DNA from: Streptomyces sp. NBC_01571
Lineage (GTDB): Bacteria; Actinomycetota; Actinomycetes; Streptomycetales; Streptomycetaceae
Assembly: GCF_026339875.1 (NCBI RefSeq)
Contig: NZ_JAPEPZ010000001.1
Coordinates: 6,572,001 to 6,636,000 of the forward strand
Direction of reading: 5' to 3'
Length of the DNA stretch: 64,000 nt
The notes below the pieces were generated by a model. It made no database searches. It was not told where the DNA came from and saw only the letters and a list, made by a program, of their open reading frames with translations. The translations under genes and the position numbers were made by a program. Shown piece after piece: positions 1-9,101 of the stretch; positions within the stretch are counted from its first letter, which is position 1, and each line of letters opens with the position of its first letter.

Positions 1-309
1 GCGGTGACGCACGGACGAGTTCCGGGACGGGACTTCCGGCTCACGCTCCACGTCGTCGGCGAGACCCTCCGCATCGAGGTCAGCGACACGCGCGGTGACC
101 GTCTCCCGCGGGTGGGGCGCGCGGACCCGGACCCGGACGCGGTGTCGGGGCGGGGTCTCGTCCTCGTCGACGCCCTCGCCGACCGCTGGGGTACCGCACC
201 GGGGCCGCCGCCGCGCAAGACGGTGTGGGCGGAGGTCGGCCTCCCACCGGAACCCGTCCGCCCGGGCTCCGGTGCCGGGAGCGGTCTTCCCCAAGGAACA
301 CGAGGGTGA
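1..309 (+). CDS. ATP-binding protein (GHKL/RsbW-like), C-terminal fragment
   Basis: The reading frame is open from the first base, so the 5' end lies outside the window and only about the last 100 residues are seen. They contain the end of a GHKL ATPase fold: a strand ending in LRIEVSDT, then a glycine-rich GRGLVLVDALADRWG segment that resembles the ATP-lid/G2 box of anti-sigma-factor kinases of the SpoIIAB/RsbW type, followed by a Pro/Gly-rich tail. Streptomyces genomes carry dozens of such single-domain ATPases, which act as anti-sigma kinases or ATP-binding partners of PP2C systems. The partner cannot be told from this fragment. Confidence 0.72.
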   Translation, partial: AVTHGRVPGRDFRLTLHVVGETLRIEVSDTRGDRLPRVGRADPDPDAVSGRGLVLVDALADRWGTAPGPPPRKTVWAEVGLPPEPVRPGSGAGSGLPQGTRG

Positions 310-508
310 AAGAACCCGACCGAGCCCCACCCCTCCCGCCCGCCGGGCGCTCTCACCCGCGAGGGTGAACATCACCGACTCGGCTGGATTCGGGGCCCGT
401 TGCCTGCCCTACGCTCAGCGCGACACAACCGCAAACATGCGACGGCCCCCGCCGGGACGGCAATCCCAGTGCGAGGGCCTGACCACCCAGGAAGATAAGA
501 GCTTCCCG

Positions 509-1387
509 ATGGATACGCAGAACCCTAGCGTGCGCCCGCACGCCCAGCCCGGGCTTGCCGGTAACACGCACCCGAACCGGCGCCCCGCGCACTCCGGTGG
601 TCTCACGCACGACAACACCCGCCACACCACCCGCTTCACGGTGATCGGCAACCACCTCGCCCAGCACCCCGAGCTCTCGCTGCTCGCGATCGGGCTGGCC
701 GTGCACCTCCAGTCGCTGCCGAAGGGGGCCCGGGTCGACATCAAGACCCTCACCGCGCGCTTCCCCGAGGGCGCGACCCGTATCGCCGCCGCCCTGCGCG
801 AGCTGGAGGCCCACCGTTATCTGCGGCGCGTTCGCGAACGCGTCCCCGGCGGCCGCATCGTCACCCGCACGGTCTCCTGCAACCAGCCCGGACGCGGCCG
901 GGAGGAGGAGCCCGTGCGGTCCGCCCCGGCTCGCCCGGCGGTGGCCCGCAAGCGCGAGGAGCGCGCACCCCGCAAGCCGCTCCCCGCCGTACCACGTCCC
1001 GTCTGCCCGGCGCCCGCCCTCCTGCGGACGGCCACCGACCTTCTCGCGGACCTCCGCCGCCACGATCCCCGCCTGCTGCTCTCCGCCTGCGACACGGCTC
1101 ACCTCGCCCCCGGTGTCGCCGCCTGGCTGGAGCGCGACGTCAGCCCCGGCGCCGTACGCCATGCGCTGACCAGTGATCTGCCACCCGAAGGGCTCCGACG
1201 CCCGGCTGCCCTGCTCGCGCACCGGCTCGCCGCCCAGCTGCCGCCTCCGCCGCCGTTCCGCGCCCCCACGCGGCCGCCGGGCGTCCGGCACCCGCTCCAG
1301 ACCTGCGACGGCTGCGAACGGGCCTTCCGGGCGCCCGACCCCGGCCGCTGCCGCGACTGCCGGTCCGCCCTCCGGGCGGCCGTCTGA
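509..1387 (+). CDS. Helix-turn-helix protein with Cys-rich C-terminus
   Basis: About 292 residues from ATG 509, preceded by a GGAAGATAAGA stretch that can act as ribosome binding site; the frame stays open upstream to about 95 but that part is not protein-like. Residues 35-125 have the look of a winged-helix DNA-binding domain: a helix with HPELSLLAIGLAVHLQSLP, a helix KTLTARFPEG, then AALRELEAHRYLRR, typical of helices 2-3 and wing of MarR/GntR-like folds. The middle is basic and Pro-rich, then comes a helical region, and the last 35 residues hold a CxxC...CxxC pair (TCDGCERAF, GRCRDCR) that could bind zinc. Probably a transcription factor of Streptomyces; target unknown. Confidence 0.7.
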   Translation: MDTQNPSVRPHAQPGLAGNTHPNRRPAHSGGLTHDNTRHTTRFTVIGNHLAQHPELSLLAIGLAVHLQSLPKGARVDIKTLTARFPEGATRIAAALRELEAHRYLRRVRERVPGGRIVTRTVSCNQPGRGREEEPVRSAPARPAVARKREERAPRKPLPAVPRPVCPAPALLRTATDLLADLRRHDPRLLLSACDTAHLAPGVAAWLERDVSPGAVRHALTSDLPPEGLRRPAALLAHRLAAQLPPPPPFRAPTRPPGVRHPLQTCDGCERAFRAPDPGRCRDCRSALRAAV

Positions 1388-1548
1388 TGCGAAGCCGCCG
1401 CCTCCGTGTCCGCTTTTGAGCGTCCCGCCCCACTTGCTCGCCGACCGCGCGAGAAGTCCGGTCACCGGCCGGCGCTCGTGTGCTCGGCGTCTTCGACCGA
1501 CCCGGAGTGACCAGAGGCCGGGCAGCGCCCGGGGGGACGGGCGCCTCG

Positions 1549-1554
1549 TAGGGT
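1549..1554 (+). promoter_or_regulatory. Candidate -10 element of a leaderless mshB transcript
   Basis: TAGGGT ends 7 nt before the mshB ATG at 1562, which would place transcription start on the A of the start codon. There is no good Shine-Dalgarno sequence and no clear -35 element. Confidence 0.4.
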
Positions 1555-1561
1555 GGGTGCC

Positions 1562-2470
1562 ATGACGGAACTGCCCGACCGGCGTCTGCTCCTGGTGCAC
1601 GCGCACCCGGACGACGAGTCGATCAACAACGGCGCGACCATGGCCAGGTACACGGCCGAGGGCGCCCTCGTGACGCTGGTGACCTGCACCCTCGGCGAGG
1701 AGGGCGAGGTCATTCCGCCCGGACTCGCGCACCTCGCACCCGACCGGGAGGGCGGGCTCGGCCCGCACCGCGTCGGTGAGCTGGCCGCCGCCATGAAGGA
1801 GCTCGGGGTCACCGACCACCGCTTCCTCGGGGGCCCCGGCCGCTTCCGCGACTCCGGGATGATGGGCGTCGAGCAGAACCACCGCGCGGGCGCCTTCTGG
1901 TCCGCCGACGTGGACGAGGCCGCCACCCACCTCGTCGAGGTGATCCGTGAGGTGCGCCCCCACGTGCTCGTCACCTATGACCCCGACGGAGGCTACGGGC
2001 ACCCCGACCACATCCAGGCGCACCGCGTCGCCCTGCGCGCCACCGAACTGGCCGCGGACCCCGCCGTCCGCCCCGACCTCGGCGCACCCTGGGAGATCGC
2101 CAAGGTCTACTGGAACCGTGTACCCCGCTCGGTCGCCGAGGACGGCTTCGCGCGGCTGCGTGAGGCCCTCCCGGGGCTGCCCTTCGACGCGTCCGCCGCC
2201 CTGGACGACGTACCGGGTGTCGTCGACGACGCGGTGATCACCACCGAGATCGACGGGACCGCGTACGCCGCCGCGAAGGCCGCCGCCCTGCGGGCGCACG
2301 CCACCCAGATCGAGGTCGCCGAGCCCTGGTTCGCGCTCTCGAACGCGCTTGCCCAGCCACTTTTCACCACCGAGTACTACCAGTTGGTGCGCGGGGAGCG
2401 CGCCGGAGCGGACCGGGAGACCGATCTGTTCGCCGGCACCGGTGACCGGACGGAGACGGAGACACGATGA
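1562..2470 (+). CDS. mshB: N-acetyl-glucosaminyl-inositol deacetylase MshB
   Basis: About 302 residues, the usual length of MshB. It removes the acetyl group from GlcNAc-Ins, the second step of mycothiol synthesis in the cytosol. The N-terminus has the AHPDDE zinc motif of the LmbE/PIG-L fold (His13-Ala-His15-Pro-Asp17-Asp18-Glu19), and GYGHPDH near residue 145 supplies the third zinc ligand and the catalytic histidine region. An in-frame GTG at 1553 is possible, but ATG 1562 fits the -10-like TAGGGT better. The last four bases overlap the next gene (ATGA), so the two are translationally coupled. Presence of this gene marks the host as a mycothiol-making actinomycete. Confidence 0.95.
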   Translation: MTELPDRRLLLVHAHPDDESINNGATMARYTAEGALVTLVTCTLGEEGEVIPPGLAHLAPDREGGLGPHRVGELAAAMKELGVTDHRFLGGPGRFRDSGMMGVEQNHRAGAFWSADVDEAATHLVEVIREVRPHVLVTYDPDGGYGHPDHIQAHRVALRATELAADPAVRPDLGAPWEIAKVYWNRVPRSVAEDGFARLREALPGLPFDASAALDDVPGVVDDAVITTEIDGTAYAAAKAAALRAHATQIEVAEPWFALSNALAQPLFTTEYYQLVRGERAGADRETDLFAGTGDRTETETR

Positions 2471-2886
2471 GTACGAGCGGACAGCGTGGGAGCGCGCTCG
2501 CCCAGCCACTGCGGACCCCCTCGCCCGGGCGGGCGGCCGCCTACACGGGGCTGTTCGTGCTCGGCGCCGTGGTCGGGACGGCCGGAACACTGGTCCAGTC
2601 CGGCTGGTTCCCGGGCGGCCTGCTGCTCGCCCTGGTGGGCGCGGCCGGGCTCTTCCTGGGCGGCTCGAGGGCCACCGGCTCCCGGGCCGGCGCCGTCGCG
2701 CCCGCCGCGGGCTGGATGGTCGCGGTCGTGCTGCTCACCGCCACCCGTCCGGAAGGGGACTTCCTCTTCGGCGCGGGCCTCGGCTCGTACCTCTTCCTGC
2801 TCGGCGGGATGGCTGTCGCTGTGATCTGCGCCACCCTCGGGCTGGGGCGGCAACCGGACCGCTCCGGCGTCCGACTTGGGAAGTGA
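2467..2886 (+). CDS. Small polytopic membrane protein, DUF6113 type
   Basis: 139 residues, starting in the ATGA overlap with mshB. Four hydrophobic segments are visible at about residues 25-42, 49-65, 78-92 and 103-122, with short charged loops and a basic C-terminus. This matches the small membrane protein that usually follows mshB in Streptomyces (DUF6113). No catalytic motif is seen. Coupling to mshB suggests coexpression with mycothiol synthesis, but no role in that pathway is established. Confidence 0.8.
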   Translation: MSTSGQRGSALAQPLRTPSPGRAAAYTGLFVLGAVVGTAGTLVQSGWFPGGLLLALVGAAGLFLGGSRATGSRAGAVAPAAGWMVAVVLLTATRPEGDFLFGAGLGSYLFLLGGMAVAVICATLGLGRQPDRSGVRLGK

Positions 2887-3046
2887 CGTACCACTTCGCC
2901 GTATCGGACCGGTGCGGGTCCTGTGGCAGTTTCCTTCGCGGGCGAGGTTTGCGGGCCGGAGACGGCCAGTATGGTGGTGCGCGCCGCCGAGCTGCCCGAG
3001 ATGAGGTCGAGTAAACGGGCGGCGGAGCCAACCGGGAGAACCTGCC

Positions 3047-5389
3047 TTGAGTCGTGAAACTGACAGTTCGTCCTCCGGGCCCAACGGGCGCGGTGGAGCC
3101 GCGTACCCGTCGGGGACGCCCCCGTACGGGACCCCCATGGCTTCCGAGATCGGTGCCGACGCGGGCCGTTCGGCCGGCGGCACCCCGCCGGAGGAGCGCA
3201 AGACCGAGACCACACTGACGACACGGATCCGGATCAACATCCCCGGATCGCGGCCCATCCCGCCGGTCGTCGTCCGCACACCGGTCGGGGACGCCGACGC
3301 GCCCGCCGAGCCCGCGGCCCCCACGGGACCGCCCGCGGAGACGCAGCGCGCCATAAGTCCGCCGGCGGCCGCGGCCCCCGCGACCGACGGTGCGGCCGAG
3401 GCCGGGGAGAAGTCCAGCGACTGGTTCGCACCGCGCAAGTCCGGTGCGCCCAAGGGCGGCCCGGGCGGCGGGTCCACCAACGGCGCCGGCCTGCCCGGCG
3501 GTTCGGGTCCTGCCGCCCCCGCGGCGCCACAGGGCGCGGGTGCGCCGGGCGGCCCGGGAGCCGGCGGCGCACGTCCGGGTGCTCCGGGCGGCAACGGCAC
3601 TCCGGGTGCTCCCGGTGGCGCGAACGGTGCCGGTCCGCTGGGCATCACCGGCGGGGTCCGTCCCGGCGGGGCGAACATTCCCCGTCCCGGCGGGGGCGGC
3701 GCCACCGGCGCCGGACCGGTGGCCCCCGGTCACGGCGGCGGTACCGGTTCCTTCGACGTCTCCGCGGCGCTGGGCAACACGGCGTCCTTCCCGGCCATCG
3801 GCAGCGACGGGCCGGGTGGTCCGGGCGGCAACGGCGGTCCGGCCGGCAACGGCGGTCCGGCCGGCAACGGCGGCGTGGGCGGCTCCGGCGGTCCGGGCGG
3901 CGAACCGCGCCGCGACGACCTCCCGTACTTCGCGGAGAACTTCTCCGACAACGGCATGGGCGGCCCGGCGAGTCCGACCGGCGGTCCGGTCACCGGAGAC
4001 GGCCCGAGGGTGCCCCCGGCCGGCCCGGGCGTGGCTCCGGGCAGCCTGGCGGCGGGTGGACCGGGTGGACCGGGTGGACCGGGTGGACCGGGTGGACCGG
4101 GTGGACCGGGCGGTGCGCGTGGTCACGGCGGACCGGGTGGAGCCGGCGGGCCCGGTGGCTTCGGTGGTCCGAGCACGGGAACCGGCTACTCCGGGGGCGG
4201 TCTCAGCGACGACACCGCGATCCTCACCCCGCAGAAGCCCGCGCCCGACCCGGGCGGCCACGGCTACGGCGGCCCCGGGAACAACGTCTCCGGTCACACC
4301 CTGACGAGCGGCATCCCCGTCGTACCGCCCGCCCCGAACTCCCCGTTCGGACCGGGCACGCACACCGACGGCCCGCTGCCGCACACCCCGCCGAAGGCGC
4401 CCGAGCCGGCCCCGAAGCCGGCCGCGTCGTCCAAGCCGGCCAAGAAGAAGGGCCGCAACAAGCCGGCCCTGCTGGGCGTCCTCGTGGTGGTCCTCGCCGG
4501 TGGCGCCTACGGCGCCGGGCTCCTGATGAACCACTCGGACGTGCCCAAGGGCACCACCGTGCTCGGCGTCGACATCGGCGGCGGCACCCGGGACGAGGCG
4601 GTCAAGAAGCTCGACGACGCCTTCGGAGCCAATACGAACAAGCCGCTCAAACTGGCGGTGAACGGCACCACGGTCACACTCAAGCCGGACCAGGCAGGGC
4701 TCCAGCTGGACAGCCAGGCCACCGTCCGCGCCGCCGCGGGCAGCGACTACAACCCCGTCTCCGTGATCGGCTCGCTGTTCGGCCAGAAGCGCGTCGTCGA
4801 GCCGAGCATGCCCGTCGACAAGGAGAAGCTGCAGGCCGCCCTGGAGCACGTCGGGGGCGGCGCCGGCTCGGCGAACGACGGCACGATCAGGTTCGAGTCC
4901 GGCAAGGCCGTCGCCGTCTACGGCAAGACGGGCAAGGGCGTCGACGTGGCGGCCTCCGCCCAGGCCGTCGAGGACGCGTACCGCACGCAGGTCGAGACCG
5001 GCGCGGCCACCCCGGTGAAGGTCGCCACCACGACCCGTCAGCCGACCGTCTCGGACGCCGAGGTCGACCGGATGATGGCGAAGTTCGCCCAGCCCGCGAT
5101 GTCGGCTCCCGTGACCGTGCGGACGGACGTGGCGCACTCGATCCCGCTGAGCCCGCAGAAGTCGCTGTGGAAGTTCCTCCGGGTGACGGCCACCGACGGC
5201 AAGCTCGTCGACAAGCCCGACCTGAACGCCCTGAAGGCGCTCTACGGCCAGACGTTCGACGGTGTGCTCATCACCCGGGGCAACGGCGAGAAGACGCCCG
5301 TCACGCCCGAGGACGTCTACGGCGCCCTGCGCCAGGCGCTGATGAGCAAGACCGACCGGGTCGCGGTCATCGCCACGAACCCGAGCTAG
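3047..5389 (+). CDS. Membrane-anchored protein with Gly/Pro-rich N-terminus and PG-binding-like domain
   Basis: 780 residues from a TTG start at 3047, chosen because GGGAGAA lies about 8 nt upstream and protein-like sequence begins there. Residues 1-455 are low complexity, Pro/Gly/Ala-rich, including a run of Gly-Gly-Pro repeats coded by a 9-bp DNA repeat at about 4059-4110. A basic stretch (KPAKKKGRNK) precedes a single membrane segment at about 475-492. The extracellular part begins with the TVLGVDIGGGTRDEAVKKL segment typical of the putative peptidoglycan-binding domain found in VanW/YoaR-type proteins, followed by a second similar region. Type II membrane topology with a disordered cytoplasmic domain is likely. 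Specific function unknown; a cell-envelope role is inferred. Confidence 0.82.
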   Translation: MSRETDSSSSGPNGRGGAAYPSGTPPYGTPMASEIGADAGRSAGGTPPEERKTETTLTTRIRINIPGSRPIPPVVVRTPVGDADAPAEPAAPTGPPAETQRAISPPAAAAPATDGAAEAGEKSSDWFAPRKSGAPKGGPGGGSTNGAGLPGGSGPAAPAAPQGAGAPGGPGAGGARPGAPGGNGTPGAPGGANGAGPLGITGGVRPGGANIPRPGGGGATGAGPVAPGHGGGTGSFDVSAALGNTASFPAIGSDGPGGPGGNGGPAGNGGPAGNGGVGGSGGPGGEPRRDDLPYFAENFSDNGMGGPASPTGGPVTGDGPRVPPAGPGVAPGSLAAGGPGGPGGPGGPGGPGGPGGARGHGGPGGAGGPGGFGGPSTGTGYSGGGLSDDTAILTPQKPAPDPGGHGYGGPGNNVSGHTLTSGIPVVPPAPNSPFGPGTHTDGPLPHTPPKAPEPAPKPAASSKPAKKKGRNKPALLGVLVVVLAGGAYGAGLLMNHSDVPKGTTVLGVDIGGGTRDEAVKKLDDAFGANTNKPLKLAVNGTTVTLKPDQAGLQLDSQATVRAAAGSDYNPVSVIGSLFGQKRVVEPSMPVDKEKLQAALEHVGGGAGSANDGTIRFESGKAVAVYGKTGKGVDVAASAQAVEDAYRTQVETGAATPVKVATTTRQPTVSDAEVDRMMAKFAQPAMSAPVTVRTDVAHSIPLSPQKSLWKFLRVTATDGKLVDKPDLNALKALYGQTFDGVLITRGNGEKTPVTPEDVYGALRQALMSKTDRVAVIATNPS

Positions 5390-5405
5390 GCCCGTTCTCA
5401 CCGTA

Positions 5406-5436
5406 CGAGGGGGGCGTCCACCGGGCGCCCCCCTCG
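5406..5436 (+). terminator. Stem-loop terminator after the PG-binding-like gene
   Basis: Perfect 11-bp inverted repeat (CGAGGGGGGCG / CGCCCCCCTCG) with a 9-nt loop, 16 nt after the stop codon; no U tract, as is usual in Streptomyces. Confidence 0.7.
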
Positions 5437-5556
5437 CCGTGTCCGCCACTGTGTCCGCCGCCGCGTCCGTCACCCGCTCCGTATGACATCTGTCATCCGG
5501 CACTCGGGACCGCCGACACTGCCCGGCGCCCGGCCCCCGCGGCCACCATGGGTGCC

Positions 5557-6483
5557 ATGACAACGACAGCGGCACCGCCGACCACCCCGGTGGTCGGATT
5601 CGACCAGGTGACCAAGACGTACGGCAGCGTGCGTGCCGTGGACGGGCTCACGCTCGACCTGCACCCGGGCGAGACCGTCGCCCTGCTGGGGCCGAACGGA
5701 GCGGGCAAGTCGACCACCCTGGACCTGCTCCTCGGCCTCAAGCACGCCGACAGCGGCGCCGTCCGGGTGTTCGGCACCAGCCCCCGTGAGGCCATCGTCG
5801 GCGGCCGGGTGGGCGCCATGCTGCAGAGCGGCGGCCTGATGGACGAGGTGACGGTCGTCGAACTGGTCAAGCTCGCCTGCCAGTTGCACCCGAAGCCGTA
5901 CAGGGTCACCGAGGTGCTGGCCCGCGCGGGCATCTCGCAGATCGCCGACCGCAAGGTCAACAAGCTCTCCGGCGGCCAGGAACAGCGCGTCCGCTTCGCG
6001 CTCGCGACCGCCGGGGCCAACGATCTGATCGTGCTCGACGAACCCACCACGGGCATGGACGTCTCCGCCCGCCAGGCATTCTGGGCCACCATGCGCGAAC
6101 AGGCCGAACAGGGCCGGACCGTGCTGTTCGCCACGCACTACCTGGAAGAGGCCGACGCCATCGCCGACCGGGTGCTCGTGCTCCACCGGGGCCGGCTGCT
6201 GGCCGACGGCACCGCCGCCGAGATCAAGGCGAAGGCCGGCGCCCGTCGGATCGCCTTCGACCTGGAAGACCCCATCGACGAGACCTCGCTGCGGGCACTG
6301 CCCTTCCTGACGACGATCGACGTGTCCGGGCACACCGTCCGCATCCAGTCCTCCGACGCCGACGCGACCGTGCACGCGCTGTACGGGCTCGGCCTCTACC
6401 CCCGCAATCTCGAAGTCGCCGGGCTCGGCCTGGAGCAGGCCTTCGTCGCCATCACCGCCGCCGAGGAGGCGAAGTCGCAGTGA
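5557..6483 (+). CDS. ABC transporter ATP-binding protein (ABC-2/DrrA type)
   Basis: About 308 residues. Walker A GPNGAGKST is near residue 45, the signature is LSGGQEQRVRFA, and Walker B with switch region reads LIVLDEPTTGMD, followed by the H-loop ATHYLEEADAIADR typical of DrrA/CcmA-like exporters. The C-terminal 80 residues are the usual extra domain of this class. ATG 5557 is taken as start; ATG 5548 is three codons upstream in frame. Its stop overlaps the start of the permease gene (GTGA), and the next two genes code for a kinase and regulator, so this is a four-gene transporter/two-component operon, a common Streptomyces arrangement. Such systems often export and sense an antibiotic or peptide; the substrate is not evident. 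Confidence 0.9.
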   Translation: MTTTAAPPTTPVVGFDQVTKTYGSVRAVDGLTLDLHPGETVALLGPNGAGKSTTLDLLLGLKHADSGAVRVFGTSPREAIVGGRVGAMLQSGGLMDEVTVVELVKLACQLHPKPYRVTEVLARAGISQIADRKVNKLSGGQEQRVRFALATAGANDLIVLDEPTTGMDVSARQAFWATMREQAEQGRTVLFATHYLEEADAIADRVLVLHRGRLLADGTAAEIKAKAGARRIAFDLEDPIDETSLRALPFLTTIDVSGHTVRIQSSDADATVHALYGLGLYPRNLEVAGLGLEQAFVAITAAEEAKSQ

Positions 6484-7220
6484 GCAGCCTCATCCGCCTC
6501 GAAATCACCCGGGCCCTGCGCAACAAGAAGTTCCTGTTCTTCTCGGTGGTCTACCCCTCGGCCCTGTTCCTGCTGATCGCGGGCAGCGCCGACGACACCA
6601 CCAAGGTCGACGGCACCGGGCTCACCCTGCCGACCTTCTTCATGGTCTCCATGGCCTCCTTCGGCGCGCTGACGGCCGTCCTGATGGGCAACAGCGAGCG
6701 GATCGCCAAGGAGCGCGAGAGCGGCTGGGTACGGCAGCTCAGGCTGACCACGCTGCCCGGCCGCGGCTACGTCCTGGCGAAGACCGCCAGCGCCGCCGTC
6801 ATCAGCCTGCCGTCGATCGTGGTCGTCTTCGTGGTCGCCGCCGCCGTGAAGCACGTACGGCTGGACTCCTGGCAGTGGCTCGCCCTCACCGGCGCGATCT
6901 GGGCCGGCAGCCTCGTCTTCGCCGCGCTCGGCGTGGCCGTCGGCTATCTGGCGAGCGGTGACGCGGTCCGCCCGATCACGATGATCCTGTACTTCGGACT
7001 GTCGGTGCTCGGCGGTCTGTGGATGCCCTCGACCACGTTCCCCGACTGGCTGCAGAAGATCGCGTCCTGGCTGCCGACCCACGCGTACGCTGCCCTCGGG
7101 CGGTCGATCGAGCTGGGCGACGCCCCGCACGCGAAGGACCTCGCCATCCTCGCCGTGTCCTTCCTCCTCTTCGCGGGCGGCGCGGCCTGGCTGTACCGGA
7201 AGGACACGCTGAAAGCGTGA
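6480..7220 (+). CDS. ABC-2 type permease
   Basis: 246 residues from GTG 6480 in the GTGA overlap with the ATPase gene. Six hydrophobic segments are visible (about 21-38, 55-72, 100-125, 137-160, 165-190, 218-238), as in DrrB-like ABC-2 permeases, and the central ERESGWVRQLRLTTLPGRGYVLAK stretch resembles the ABC-2 coupling region. It should form the membrane half of the transporter with the preceding ATPase. The stop codon overlaps the start of the kinase gene (GTGA at 7217-7220). Confidence 0.9.
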   Translation: MSSLIRLEITRALRNKKFLFFSVVYPSALFLLIAGSADDTTKVDGTGLTLPTFFMVSMASFGALTAVLMGNSERIAKERESGWVRQLRLTTLPGRGYVLAKTASAAVISLPSIVVVFVVAAAVKHVRLDSWQWLALTGAIWAGSLVFAALGVAVGYLASGDAVRPITMILYFGLSVLGGLWMPSTTFPDWLQKIASWLPTHAYAALGRSIELGDAPHAKDLAILAVSFLLFAGGAAWLYRKDTLKA

Positions 7221-8401
7221 GCAGCGTCGGCATCGGGCAACCCCCGCAGAACCACAGACAGCGGTTGGTCAAGGCCGTCTGGACGGGCATCTGGCTCGTC
7301 TATCTGAGCGCGCCCGTCAGCGACCTGGTGCACGGCGGCCACAGCACCGGTGTCGTCGTGCTCGGCTGGATCGGCCTGGTGGTCTTCGTCGCCTGGTACG
7401 CGATGCTGGTCTTCCGTACCGGCCGCGGCGAGGCCACCCCCCTGGTGCTGGGCTCGCTGGCGGTACTGGCGGCCCAGTCCGGCCTCCTCGCCCTCAGCCT
7501 GGGGCGGGAGTGGCTCGTCCTGTTCGTGTACGTCTCGATCGCGTCCGGCGCCGTGCTCCCGCTGCGGATGTCCCGATGGGCCATCCCGGCCGTGTCCGCC
7601 CTGCTGACGGCGATCGCGCTGGCGGTCCCGGACGGCAAGGCGTATCTGGCGGGACTGCTCATCCCGGCCTTCCTCGGCGGGTTCGCGATGACCGGCGTAC
7701 GCGAACTGGTCCGCACGACGATCGCGTTGCGCGAGGCCCGTGCGACGGTCGCCCAACTGGCCGCGAACGAGGAGCGCCTGAGGCTGGCCAGGGACCTGCA
7801 CGACCTGCTCGGCCACTCGCTGTCGCTCATCACGCTCAAGAGCGAGCTGGCCGGACGGATGCTCCCCGGCCAGCCCGAGAAGGCGGCCCAGCAGGTCGCC
7901 GACATCGAACAGGTCAGCCGGCAGGCCCTGGTCGACGTGCGCGAAGCGGTCACCGGCTACCGCAGGCCCCGGCTGTCCGGCGAACTCGCCGGTGCCCAGG
8001 TCGCGTTGACCGCGGCCGGCGTCACCGCGGACCTGCCGACCGAACCGGACCGCGCCGACCTCGCCGGCATCGCCGAGGAGAGCGAGTCCGCGCTGGCCTG
8101 GGCGCTGCGCGAGGCGATCACCAACGTCGTACGGCACAGCGGGGCCCGGCGCTGCGCGGTGGAGCTCGTCCGCCGTCAGACGCTGGACGGGCCGGTGCTC
8201 GAACTGGTCGTGGAGGACGACGGCTCGGGCGGTTCCGGCGACGGCCCCGGAAACGGGCTCACGGGCCTGTCCGAGCGCCTGGAGAAGGCCGGCGGGACGC
8301 TGGAGGCGGGCCGGGTGCGCCGGGGCTTCCGGCTGGTCGCCAGGGTGCCGGCCGAGGCCCCTGCCGACGCCGGGGGGCACCCCGTAGGATCCGGTGCATG
8401 A
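7217..8401 (+). CDS. Sensor histidine kinase, DesK/NarL-partner type
   Basis: 394 residues from GTG 7217. The first 150 residues hold about five or six membrane segments with almost no extracellular domain, as in DesK-like intramembrane-sensing kinases. The HisKA_3 dimerisation helix carries the phospho-acceptor His195 in ARDLHDLLGHSLS. The ATPase domain has the N box ALREAITNVVRHS, a G1 box VEDDGSGG and a G2 box GNGLTGLSERLEKAGG. Coupled translation with the permease upstream and the response regulator downstream (ATGA) suggests it monitors the transporter or its substrate. Confidence 0.93.
   Translation: MSSVGIGQPPQNHRQRLVKAVWTGIWLVYLSAPVSDLVHGGHSTGVVVLGWIGLVVFVAWYAMLVFRTGRGEATPLVLGSLAVLAAQSGLLALSLGREWLVLFVYVSIASGAVLPLRMSRWAIPAVSALLTAIALAVPDGKAYLAGLLIPAFLGGFAMTGVRELVRTTIALREARATVAQLAANEERLRLARDLHDLLGHSLSLITLKSELAGRMLPGQPEKAAQQVADIEQVSRQALVDVREAVTGYRRPRLSGELAGAQVALTAAGVTADLPTEPDRADLAGIAEESESALAWALREAITNVVRHSGARRCAVELVRRQTLDGPVLELVVEDDGSGGSGDGPGNGLTGLSERLEKAGGTLEAGRVRRGFRLVARVPAEAPADAGGHPVGSGA
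8385..8390 (+). promoter_or_regulatory. Candidate internal -10 element before the response regulator
   Basis: TAGGAT lies 7 nt before the ATG at 8398, inside the end of the kinase gene. It could give a separate leaderless transcript of the response regulator, as suspected for several genes in this window. Confidence 0.35.
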
Positions 8402-9012
8402 GCCGCACGATCAAGGTCCTGCTCGCCGAGGACCAGTCGATGGTCCGCGAGGCGCTGGCGGCCCTGTTGGGTCTCGAACCGGACATCGAGGTGGTCGCCC
8501 AGGTGGCGCGCGGCGACGAGGTGCTGGCCGCGGCACGCGCGTACGACGTCGACGTGGCGCTCCTCGACATCGAGATGCCGGGAAAGACGGGCATCGAGGC
8601 CGCGGCCGAGGTCCACAGGGAACTCCCCGGCATCAAGCTGCTCATCCTCACCACCTTCGGACGCCCCGGCTATCTCCGCAGCGCCATGGAGTCCGGCGCC
8701 GACGCCTTCCTGGTCAAGGACGCCCCGGCGGCCCAACTCGCCGCCGCGGTACGCAAGGTGCTCGCCGGGGAGCGCGTCATCGACCCCAGCCTGGCGGCCG
8801 CGGCCCTCGCCGAGGGCGCCAACCCGCTGACCGACCGCGAGCGCGAGGTGCTGCGCGCGGCGGCCGACGGTTCCACGAACGCGGAGCTGGCCAAGGCACT
8901 TCACCTCTCCCAGGGCACGGTCCGCAACTACCTCTCCACGGCGATCCAGAAACTCGCCGTCCGCAACCGCGCGGAGGCGGTGCGGATCGCCCGGGAGAAG
9001 GGCTGGCTGTAG
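8398..9012 (+). CDS. Response regulator, NarL/DesR family
   Basis: 204 residues. The receiver domain has the acidic pair Glu11-Asp12, the phosphorylation site Asp57 in VALLDIEMPG, Thr86 region LILTTF and Lys107 in FLVKD. A LuxR-type helix-turn-helix fills residues 140-200 (LTDREREVL, NAELAKALHLSQGTVRNYLSTAIQKL). The start overlaps the kinase stop (ATGA). It should be phosphorylated by the preceding kinase and probably controls the transporter genes upstream, as is usual for such operons. Confidence 0.95.
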   Translation: MSRTIKVLLAEDQSMVREALAALLGLEPDIEVVAQVARGDEVLAAARAYDVDVALLDIEMPGKTGIEAAAEVHRELPGIKLLILTTFGRPGYLRSAMESGADAFLVKDAPAAQLAAAVRKVLAGERVIDPSLAAAALAEGANPLTDREREVLRAAADGSTNAELAKALHLSQGTVRNYLSTAIQKLAVRNRAEAVRIAREKGWL

Positions 9013-9071
9013 GCCGTGTCCGCCTCTCCCACCGGGGTCGGCGGGCGGCGCACGCCGATCCGACGCGAAGG

Positions 9072-9097
9072 GCCGGGGCACCGCCCGGCGCCCCGGC
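9072..9097 (+). terminator. Short stem-loop between convergent genes
   Basis: GCCGGGGC / GCCCCGGC, 8-bp stem and 10-nt loop, lying between the response regulator and the convergent SirB1-like gene; may serve both strands. Confidence 0.45.
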
Positions 9098-9101
9098 GTC
9101 C

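Noticed and set aside
353..2590. 745-codon reverse-strand open frame over the HTH and mshB genes
   Set aside because: Typical antisense shadow in high-GC DNA; mshB on the plus strand has clear motifs.
2735..5575. 946-codon reverse-strand open frame over the Gly-rich gene
   Set aside because: Arg/Gly-rich shadow with no domain; the plus strand has ribosome binding site, membrane segment and a recognisable domain.
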